Both the position numbers and the translations under genes were made by a program. 9,525 nt of DNA, taken from positions 1-9,525 of the forward strand of contig SHLU01000078.1 in assembly GCA_004282995.1 (NCBI GenBank). Direction: 5' to 3'. Positions within the stretch are counted from its first letter, which is position 1. Every line of letters starts with the position of its first letter. The notes beneath the pieces are model-generated. The model was not told the DNA's origin and made no database searches. It worked only from the letters and a program-made list of their open reading frames with translations. Source of the stretch: Sphingomonadaceae bacterium (GTDB lineage: Bacteria; Pseudomonadota; Alphaproteobacteria; Sphingomonadales; Sphingomonadaceae). Shown in pieces: positions 1-5,367 of this stretch.

Positions 1-717
1 AGTGTTGCCGACCACCAGATTGTTTCTCACGACTACATTACCACCACCCATGACGGGAAGGTTGGGGAGGTCGAAAACCAGGATGCCGCCAGTGTTGCGG
101 GTCACGAAATTGGCTTCGACAATCGCATCGCGGCTGTTCTCGATCTCGATCCCGGCGACGTTGTCGGTGGCGATGGAATTGCGAACGGTAATCTTCGAGG
201 ATTGGCCGACATAGATGCCGGCATCGGATGCCCCCGACACTTCGCAGCCATCGACCAATATGCCGGTGCTCTCGACGGGATAAATCCCATAGGCGCCGTT
301 TTCCCGACGGGGGCCAGCTGTCCAGGTCACCCGGATCTGGTGATAGAGGATGTTGTCCGCCCCCTTGGACTTGATCCCGTCACCCTTGGGGTTCTCGACC
401 GCGAAATCGCGCAAGGTGACATTGTCCGAAGTCACCAGCAGCCCCTCGCCCGAACCTTGTTGGCCGGCAAAATCAAGTACCGTCGCCTCCATCCCGGCAC
501 CTCGCACCGTAACGCCGTCAACATCCAGGCTGAGCCCGTCGGTAAGGACGAACCGTCCTGCCTCCAGGACGATATCATCCCCCGGAGCCGCCAAGATCAG
601 CGCTTCCTGCAGGCGCTCCTGCCCGCCTTCGCCAGGGGCGACGGAAATCGTCTCAGCAGCGAGCGGCGCATGCGCCATCACAAGCGCAGTCGCGCCCAGG
701 CAAATCGTTCTGATCAT
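1..717 (-). CDS. Secreted right-handed parallel beta-helix repeat protein, C-terminus cut by window edge
   Basis: The minus frame is open from the left edge to a start near 717 and gives 239 residues. The N-terminus (MIRTICLGATALVMAHAPLAA) is a clear Sec signal peptide with likely cleavage after LAA, so the protein is exported. From about residue 40 it shows parallel beta-helix character: short beta strands with Asn/Gly turns, such as VTVRGAG, NVTLRDFAVENP, GIYVGQSSKITVRNS, GIEIENSRDAIVEANFV and NVVVRNNLVVGNT. This resembles the TIGR03805-type parallel beta-helix family (recalled), whose members often pair with a second exported protein (TIGR03806/HNE_0200 type). Any such partner would lie off the left edge. 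ATG 717 is preferred because GGGAG lies 8 nt upstream; an in-frame ATG at 723 sits only 2 nt from that site. An 85-91 bp gap separates it from the upstream operon, so its own promoter is possible. Its substrate is unknown; a polysaccharide-binding or lyase role is only a fold-based guess. Confidence 0.85.
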   Translation of the reverse strand, partial: MIRTICLGATALVMAHAPLAAETISVAPGEGGQERLQEALILAAPGDDIVLEAGRFVLTDGLSLDVDGVTVRGAGMEATVLDFAGQQGSGEGLLVTSDNVTLRDFAVENPKGDGIKSKGADNILYHQIRVTWTAGPRRENGAYGIYPVESTGILVDGCEVSGASDAGIYVGQSSKITVRNSIATDNVAGIEIENSRDAIVEANFVTRNTGGILVFDLPNLPVMGGGNVVVRNNLVVGNT

Positions 718-725
718 CGGCATCT

Positions 726-730
726 CTCCC
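726..730 (-). promoter_or_regulatory. Ribosome binding site of the beta-helix gene
   Basis: On the minus strand GGGAG lies 8 nt before the ATG at 717-715 but only 2 nt before the alternative in-frame ATG at 723-721. The spacing favours the inner ATG. Confidence 0.6.
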
Positions 731-808
731 TTTGAATCCCGTTGTTAACTGAAACCGACGGAAATCAAAATGGGTGAGCTGCGGTGGAAACAGTCCGGCA
801 GGGACAGC

Positions 809-1234
809 CTATTGCTCGAAAGAGAGAACCCGGTGCGAAACCTCACCGCGCTCCTTGAGCGGGATGACGTAGGTGACGTTTTCGCCCGGTCCGAACAAAA
901 GGATCTCAACCTCGACCGGTTCGGGCAAGTCGGACATCAGGTCGACGCGCAGATTGCGGACTGTCTGAGTCGAATCATTCGTCAGCTTGATCGGAACAAG
1001 CAATTCACCATCGCGGGAGGAAGCCTTGTCCCATTCCGCCTCGATCGCCAGCCTGAAATCCTGTGGCGGCGAAACAGCCTGTATTGTGAGATATACCAGC
1101 AAGGCCGCAATCAGCAGGGTCGACGCTACGCGCAAGCTCCAGCCGATCCATGTCGGGGGCACCGGGCTCTTGTCACCATCAGCATCAGCTTGATCGTCTG
1201 CCGCCTGGCTCGCGTCACGCGTGTTTTCGCTCAT
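809..1234 (-). CDS. TIGR02588-family single-pass membrane protein
   Basis: The protein has 141 residues. Residues 1-28 are a polar, acidic cytoplasmic tail (MSENTRDASQAADDQADADG). Residues about 29-51 form one transmembrane helix (WIGWSLRVASTLLIAALLVYLTI). The remaining ~85 residues look like an extracytoplasmic beta-sandwich domain with strands such as ELLVPIKLTNDSTQTVRNLRV and EVEILLFGPGENVTYVIPL. The profile and the position directly after a TIGR02587-type gene match the TIGR02588 family, known (recalled) only as the second gene of a two-gene pair with TIGR02587; its function is unknown. The ATG at 1234 overlaps the upstream TGA as ATGA and has GGAAGG 8 nt upstream. The longer in-frame reading up to 1513 only runs through the upstream gene and is not used. 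It is the last gene of the six-gene operon, and no convincing terminator follows. Confidence 0.85.
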   Translation of the reverse strand: MSENTRDASQAADDQADADGDKSPVPPTWIGWSLRVASTLLIAALLVYLTIQAVSPPQDFRLAIEAEWDKASSRDGELLVPIKLTNDSTQTVRNLRVDLMSDLPEPVEVEILLFGPGENVTYVIPLKERGEVSHRVLSFEQ

Positions 1235-2106
1235 AAGATAAGCCTTCCCGCTGCCCCGCCCAGAGTGGTTGCGTATGCCATGGTTACAACCAACGGAATC
1301 CAGACCGTGGGCGGATCGGACCACCCGATATATCCGAACGCCCACAACAGCGCGAAGCTGACCAGCAGCGCCAGCGCATATGAAAACGACGTCTCGATAT
1401 ATGGCGTGTTGAAGATCTTGCGCTGCGAATAATCCTTCTCGTCGAACTTGGCGAGATTGACGACGAGATAGCTGACCGCGAGCGAAAGTATGACGGTCGC
1501 GATGAGCAACCACCAGTTCTGGTTCAGGGTTATAACCTTGGGTTCGATTGTCGGCGCGATGTTGAAGGCGAACAGCACACCGCCAAGAATGCTGCCTACC
1601 ACCACCGACATATCGGACGAAAAAGGCGACCTGTCCTTGTCGCTCGCGCTGTCTCCACTGCCGAGCTGGTTGCGGGCGACAGCCGCGCCCATGCTGGTTG
1701 GTACGATCTCCAGCGCCACCAGTTTGATTATGATCTCAGGCGAAAGGCCGAAGTCGATGATGCCTGTTACCAGCAACGTCACTGCGCTCGCCACCGCCCC
1801 GATCCCCATGCAGACCAGCGCATCCCAGAAATAGCCGCTTTCCCATTGGGTCTGGCGAAAACTGGCATAGGCGCACAGGCCGACATTCACGAAGTAGCCC
1901 ACCACCAGCATGGCCACGATGCTCCATGGGTGCAACGAGCGGCCATGCTCCCACATTTCCAGTGTATAGAGCAGCGGCAGGGAGACGAAGAGCGCCCCGG
2001 CAAAGCCGCGCGCCACGTCGCGTGTCTCGACCCGCCATGCCGGCTCGCAGTCCTCCCCGATCTCGATTTCCCTGTCGAGCGGGGTCATCGCAAAGGCTTT
2101 CGCCAT
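1231..2106 (-). CDS. TIGR02587-family (DUF2391) integral membrane protein
   Basis: A 291-residue polytopic inner-membrane protein. After a polar, acidic N-terminus (~30 residues) there are about seven or eight hydrophobic segments, near residues 32-50, 62-80, 95-117, 122-142, 166-183, 197-217, 239-260 and 267-289. A charged, Ser/Asp-rich loop at ~146-166 (GDSASDKDRSPF) splits the helices into two halves, and a second charged loop lies at ~219-232. Length, topology and the following TIGR02588-type gene fit the TIGR02587/DUF2391 family of putative integral membrane proteins, whose biochemical role is unknown. Its ATG shares one base with the pntB stop (TGATG), so translation is probably coupled to the transhydrogenase beta subunit. 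AAGG lies about 10 nt upstream. A second ATG seven codons in is possible. No catalytic motif was recognised; transport or channel activity is conjecture. Confidence 0.85.
   Translation of the reverse strand: MAKAFAMTPLDREIEIGEDCEPAWRVETRDVARGFAGALFVSLPLLYTLEMWEHGRSLHPWSIVAMLVVGYFVNVGLCAYASFRQTQWESGYFWDALVCMGIGAVASAVTLLVTGIIDFGLSPEIIIKLVALEIVPTSMGAAVARNQLGSGDSASDKDRSPFSSDMSVVVGSILGGVLFAFNIAPTIEPKVITLNQNWWLLIATVILSLAVSYLVVNLAKFDEKDYSQRKIFNTPYIETSFSYALALLVSFALLWAFGYIGWSDPPTVWIPLVVTMAYATTLGGAAGRLIL
1243..1248 (-). promoter_or_regulatory. Ribosome binding site of the TIGR02588-family gene
   Basis: GGAAGG on the minus strand, 8 nt before the ATG at 1234-1232, inside the end of the upstream gene. 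It fixes the short 141-residue start over the longer open frame. Confidence 0.7.
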
Positions 2107-3650
2107 CAGTCGAGCGCCTTGACGATTTCCTCGACCATCTTCTTGGCATCGGACAACAGCATCATGGTCTGGTCCATGTAGAAGACGTCATTATCGACAC
2201 CGGCATAGCCGACACCGCCCATGCTGCGCTTGATGAAGAAGACCTGCTTGGCCTTGTCGACATCGAACACCGGCATCCCGTAAATTGGCGAGCTCTTGTC
2301 GGTCTTGGCCGCGGGATTGACCACATCGTTGGCGCCGATGATGAAAGCGACATCGGCCTGCGCGAACTCGGAATTGATATCTTCGAGTTCAAACACCTTG
2401 TCATAATCGACCGAGGCTTCGGCCAGCAGCACATTCATGTGCCCCGGCATGCGTCCGGCAACAGGGTGAATGGCAAATTTTACCTCGACGCCTTTTTCCT
2501 CCAGCACATCGGTCATTTCGCGCAGCGCGTGCTGCGCCTGCGCCACCGCCATGCCGTAGCCAGGGATTATGATGACCGATTCAGCCTGTTCGAGCATGAA
2601 GGCTGCATCAGCCGCGCTGCCCTGCTTGTAGGGACGCGCTTCTCGAGCCTCGCCATCACCTGACGCGCCGCCGTCCGAACCGAACCCGCCCGCGATCACA
2701 CTGATGAAGCTGCGGTTCATCGCACGGCACATGATGTAGGAAAGGATAGCACCCGACGAGCCGACCAGCGCGCCGGTAATGATCATCGCCGTATTGCCGA
2801 GCGTGAAGCCCATCGCCGCCGCGGCCCAGCCCGAATAGCTGTTGAGCATCGACACCACCACCGGCATGTCCGCCCCGCCGATGGGAATGATCAGCAAGAA
2901 GCCGATGACGAAGGCGAGCACCGTCAGCCCGATGATTAGCGGCATGGTCTCTGCCGGTCCGGCCATCGCAAACAGCGCGGTCAGCACGATGATCGCGGCC
3001 AGCGTGCCGAGATTGATGACATGCCGCCCAGGCAGCAGGATCGGCGATCCGCTCATCCGGCCCGAAAGCTTGAGGAAGGCGATGACCGAGCCGGAGAATG
3101 TTATCGCACCAATAGCGATGCCGAGGCCCATCTCGACCTTGCTGACTGCGCCAATGCCGTCACCGACAAGCAGGCCGAAAGCGCCGGGATTGAGGTAAGC
3201 CGCCCAGCCCACCAGCACTGCGGCAAGGCCGACGAGCGAATGGAAGGCCGCTACCAGTTCGGGCATCGCGGTCATGGCGATGCGGCGGGCGATGAAGAGG
3301 CCGATAATCGCGCCGATGGCGATGGCGATGAGTATTTCGCCGAATGAAGCCCAGTCTGGAGCTAGAAAGCCGTCACACAGCGTTACGAACTCACTGTTGC
3401 CAGATCGAGTGACCGCGAGGTCCTCGGCGCATCCTTCATTTCCGATGGTCGGAAAGTGCGTCACGAGCGTAGTGACCACCGCTATCAGCATGCCCGCCAT
3501 ACCGAAGCGATTGCCCCGTCGGCTGGTCGAGGGCGAGGACAGTCCGCGCAGCGCGAGGATGAAGAACACGCCTGCGACGAGGTAGGCAAGCGCGACCCAA
3601 GGGTTCACCGACCCGCTATCGGCTGCCGAGGCGAGGAGAGGAAGGGTCAT
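2106..3650 (-). CDS. pntB: NAD(P) transhydrogenase subunit beta
   Basis: The beta subunit of proton-translocating transhydrogenase, 514 residues, holds most of the membrane domain (dII) and the NADP(H)-binding domain III. Visible landmarks are SRRGNRFGMAGM (43-54), MTAMPELVAAFHSLVGLAAVLVG (126-148, with His137 matching E. coli beta-His91 in the proton path), ADMPVVVSMLNSYSGWAAAAMGF (260-282), and in domain III the nucleotide fingerprint PGYGMAVAQAQ (363-373), HPVAGRMPGHMNVLLAEA (395-412), GANDVVNPAA (439-448) and KRSMGGVGYAGVDN (474-487). It is about 50 residues longer than the E. coli protein, recalled at ~462. A short N-terminal extension accounts for ~13 residues, and a ~33-residue insert between the second and third membrane helices (about 65-102) carries Cys74 and Cys92. 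The ATG at 3650 overlaps the pntAB TGA as ATGA and has AAGGAG 8 nt upstream; the open frame to 3755 is not the start. Its end is coupled to the DUF2391 gene. Confidence 0.97.
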   Translation of the reverse strand: MTLPLLASAADSGSVNPWVALAYLVAGVFFILALRGLSSPSTSRRGNRFGMAGMLIAVVTTLVTHFPTIGNEGCAEDLAVTRSGNSEFVTLCDGFLAPDWASFGEILIAIAIGAIIGLFIARRIAMTAMPELVAAFHSLVGLAAVLVGWAAYLNPGAFGLLVGDGIGAVSKVEMGLGIAIGAITFSGSVIAFLKLSGRMSGSPILLPGRHVINLGTLAAIIVLTALFAMAGPAETMPLIIGLTVLAFVIGFLLIIPIGGADMPVVVSMLNSYSGWAAAAMGFTLGNTAMIITGALVGSSGAILSYIMCRAMNRSFISVIAGGFGSDGGASGDGEAREARPYKQGSAADAAFMLEQAESVIIIPGYGMAVAQAQHALREMTDVLEEKGVEVKFAIHPVAGRMPGHMNVLLAEASVDYDKVFELEDINSEFAQADVAFIIGANDVVNPAAKTDKSSPIYGMPVFDVDKAKQVFFIKRSMGGVGYAGVDNDVFYMDQTMMLLSDAKKMVEEIVKALD

Positions 3651-3934
3651 CCCTTTTTCTCCTTCTTCTTGTACATCGCCAGCATTCGCGCAGTGACGGC
3701 AAAGCCACCAAAGATGTTGACGCTGGCCAACGCGATACCGACCAGTCCCAGCCACTTGGCGATGTCGCTACCCGCCTCCGCCGCCGCAATCAGCGCACCG
3801 ACGATGATCACACTCGAAATCGCGTTGGTCACCGCCATCAGCGGCGTGTGCAGCGCCGGAGTGACCGACCAGACCACATAATAGCCAACGAAACACGCCA
3901 GCACGAAGATCGAAAGGATCGAAATAAAGTCCAT
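3647..3934 (-). CDS. pntAB: NAD(P) transhydrogenase subunit alpha, membrane part (alpha-2)
   Basis: A 95-residue membrane protein that supplies the alpha-derived helices of the proton channel domain (dII). Three hydrophobic segments are visible (about 1-24, 35-54 and 58-80), followed by a strongly basic tail (MYKKKEKKG). Conserved family stretches are VTPALHTPLMAVTNAISSVI (24-43) and NIFGGFAVTARML (73-85). In E. coli this region is fused to domain I in one PntA; the split into two polypeptides is typical of alphaproteobacteria such as Rhodospirillum rubrum. The start lies 3 nt after the pntAA TAG, with only a weak GGGG motif 6 nt upstream. Its stop overlaps the pntB start (ATGA), which supports coupled translation and matched stoichiometry of the complex. 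Confidence 0.96.
   Translation of the reverse strand: MDFISILSIFVLACFVGYYVVWSVTPALHTPLMAVTNAISSVIIVGALIAAAEAGSDIAKWLGLVGIALASVNIFGGFAVTARMLAMYKKKEKKG
3659..3664 (-). promoter_or_regulatory. Strong ribosome binding site of pntB
   Basis: AAGGAG on the minus strand, exactly 8 nt before the ATG at 3650-3648, inside the Lys-rich 3' end of pntAB. It decides the pntB start against the 35-codon in-frame extension. Confidence 0.85.
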
Positions 3935-3937
3935 GAT

Positions 3938-5050
3938 CTACCCCAGCAGCCTCTCGTTGACGACCTTGCCGCCTTGCGTCAGCCGCACGGCGTTGCCGAT
4001 TTCCTCGTCGAGCATTGGCCTTCCTGCTTCCTTGTCCCAGAACGCGGAGAGGAAGTTGTAGAGGTTGCGCGCGAATAGCGCCGATGTGTCGGGTGCAAGG
4101 CTGGCCGGCGTGTTTGAGAAACCCATGATGGTGACACCGTGGCTTTCGACCAATTCATCCGGCTTTGAACCCTCGACATTGCCGCCTTGCGCGACTGCGA
4201 GATCAAAAATCACGCTTCCCCGCTTCATGGTCGCTATCTGAGCCTCGCTGACAAGCCGCGGTGCTGCGCGGCCTGGGATCAGCGCGGTGGTAATGACGAT
4301 ATCCTGTTTGGCGATGTGGCCGCTGACCATCTCCGCCTGCGCTGCCTTTTGCTCGTCGGTGAGCTCGGCAGCGTAACCACCCTCACCGGAGGCCTCGAGT
4401 CCCTCGGCAAAGACAGGCTTGGCCCCCAGCGAACGGATCTGCTCGGCCGTTTCTGGGCGGACATCGGTGGCCGAAACCTGCGCACCGAGCCGCTTGGCGG
4501 TGGCGATGGCCTGGAGCCCGGCAACGCCTACGCCCATCACGAAGACCCGCGCCGCCTGCACGGTGCCGGCGGCGGTCATCATCATCGGGAAGGCGCGACC
4601 ATATTGGTCAGCTGCCGCAACCACGGCCTTGTATCCGGCCAGGTTCGCCTGGCTGGAAAGCACGTCCATGCTCTGCGCGCGGGTGATGCGCGGCATGAAT
4701 TCCATCGCCAGAGCCTCGAAACCGGCCTTGGCATAGGCATCGACCCGGTCGCGCTGGCCGAACGGATCAAAAGTCGCCGCCACCCAGGCGCCAGGCCTTG
4801 CGCCAGTTAGCAACGCTGTCTCTGGAGCCTGCACGCCAAGCACGATATCGGCTTCGCGCACGACCTGTTCCGACGGCGCAATTTCAGCCCCCGCTTCGAC
4901 GTAGGCCTCGTCGGCAATCGCGGCGGTGTTGCCTGCCCCTGCCTCAACCGCGACACTCGCGCCCAAAGCGATGAATTTTTTCACCGTTTCAGGCGTCACC
5001 GCAACACGGGCTTCCCCGCCTGCGCGCTCCTTGAGGACTGCGATCTTCAA
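3938..5050 (-). CDS. pntAA: NAD(P) transhydrogenase subunit alpha, NAD(H)-binding part (alpha-1)
   Basis: A 370-residue soluble domain I that binds NAD(H) on the cytoplasmic face and exchanges hydride with PntB domain III; it belongs to the alanine dehydrogenase/PntA fold. The N-terminus MKIAVLKERAGGEARVAVTPETVKK is family-typical. RITRAQSMDVLSSQANLAGYKA (121-142) carries the Arg-Gln-Asp loop residues (R121, Q126, D129, matching R. rubrum R127/Q132/D135). The Rossmann fingerprint is GVGVAGLQA (173-181), with acidic D196 in TDVRPE typical of NAD(H) binding. SVIFDLAVAQGGNVE lies at 279-293. The start is taken as TTG at 5050-5048: no in-frame ATG exists before residue ~116, and starting here restores the conserved N-terminus. 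There is no clear Shine-Dalgarno site, and the stop of the upstream peptide is 4 nt away, so re-initiation is likely. Confidence 0.95.
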   Translation of the reverse strand: MKIAVLKERAGGEARVAVTPETVKKFIALGASVAVEAGAGNTAAIADEAYVEAGAEIAPSEQVVREADIVLGVQAPETALLTGARPGAWVAATFDPFGQRDRVDAYAKAGFEALAMEFMPRITRAQSMDVLSSQANLAGYKAVVAAADQYGRAFPMMMTAAGTVQAARVFVMGVGVAGLQAIATAKRLGAQVSATDVRPETAEQIRSLGAKPVFAEGLEASGEGGYAAELTDEQKAAQAEMVSGHIAKQDIVITTALIPGRAAPRLVSEAQIATMKRGSVIFDLAVAQGGNVEGSKPDELVESHGVTIMGFSNTPASLAPDTSALFARNLYNFLSAFWDKEAGRPMLDEEIGNAVRLTQGGKVVNERLLG

Positions 5051-5054
5051 AAGA

Positions 5055-5177
5055 TCATTCGGCGATCAGGATAACGACGATAAGGGCGACCAGTGCGATG
5101 ATTGGAATCGCGATCTTGGTTGCCGAGATGAAACCCGAATAGGTCTTTTGTGCCGACTTGATGTCGTTGGCGGCCAT
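5055..5177 (-). CDS. aa3-type cytochrome c oxidase subunit IV-like peptide
   Basis: A 40-residue protein: a short polar cytoplasmic segment (MAANDIKSAQKTYSGFISAT) followed by one transmembrane helix (KIAIPIIALVALIVVILIAE) ending at the C-terminus. The pattern of a Tyr/Phe-containing amphipathic stretch entering a single helix matches the small bacterial aa3-oxidase subunit IV family (PF07835, recalled). That peptide packs at the edge of the aa3 oxidase in Paracoccus and Rhodobacter and is dispensable for activity in at least some species. Here no other oxidase gene is nearby; it is the first gene of the transhydrogenase operon, with its stop 4 nt before pntAA. ATG 5177 is chosen because it gives the family length; the open frame continues to 5540 only as a shadow of the divergent regulator. 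GAGG lies ~12 nt upstream, a weak ribosome site. Confidence 0.85.
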   Translation of the reverse strand: MAANDIKSAQKTYSGFISATKIAIPIIALVALIVVILIAE

Positions 5178-5217
5178 AATCTTAAAATCCCTCGTCAGAT
5201 TGTTGTGTTGACGGTGA

Positions 5218-5246
5218 GTCCTATCGGTGAGCCGCCCGCTTGCCAA
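5218..5246 (-). promoter_or_regulatory. Tentative promoter of the pnt operon
   Basis: On the minus strand a -35-like TTGGCA (5246-5241) is followed after 17 nt by a poor -10-like TAGGAC (5223-5218). That would start transcription around 5210 with a leader of about 35 nt. The -35 matches the sigma-70 consensus in 5 of 6 positions, the -10 in only 3. This is a pattern guess without support from conservation. Confidence 0.25.
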
Positions 5247-5257
5247 GAGGATAGGAC
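5218..5257. repeat. 8-bp inverted repeat in the divergent regulatory region
   Basis: GTCCTATC (5218-5225) and GATAGGAC (5250-5257) are perfect reverse complements separated by 24 bp. Near the centre of the spacer is a second dyad, CTTG-C-CAAG (5239-5247). A further CTATCC at 5281-5286 complements GGATAG (5249-5254). The spacing and position between divergent genes suit an operator for a dimeric regulator rather than a terminator, since no T-tract follows. The function is inferred from position only. Confidence 0.4.
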
Positions 5258-5367
5258 GCACTGCGCCGGATGATATGCTGCTATCCGCGCCAACAGCCTT
5301 AATCGGACCTTTACTCCTCGTCTTTATCCCATGTGCCTGTGCCGCACCGGGACGGTTTCGGGGAATC

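Noticed and set aside
202..735. Plus-strand open frame of 177 codons opposite the beta-helix gene, and similar long plus-strand frames such as 1926-2663 and 4187-4810
   Set aside because: They are antisense shadows of well-supported minus-strand genes in GC-rich DNA, with low-complexity, Arg/His-rich translations and no recognised domain.
791..808. Possible terminator after the TIGR02588-family gene (GTCC-5 nt-GGAC stem)
   Set aside because: Only a 4-bp stem and only a short, interrupted run of T after it; too weak to call a rho-independent terminator.
1235..1513. 93-codon upstream extension of the TIGR02588-family gene
   Set aside because: It runs entirely through the preceding membrane-protein gene; the ATG in the ATGA overlap has a good ribosome site and gives the expected cytoplasmic tail plus single helix.
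5227..5367. N-terminal extension of the regulator from GTG 5227, containing a hydrophobic stretch that resembles a signal or membrane segment
   Set aside because: Receiver domains normally begin near the N-terminus and are cytoplasmic; ATG 5368 gives the standard start, and the extension overlaps the inverted repeats of the control region.
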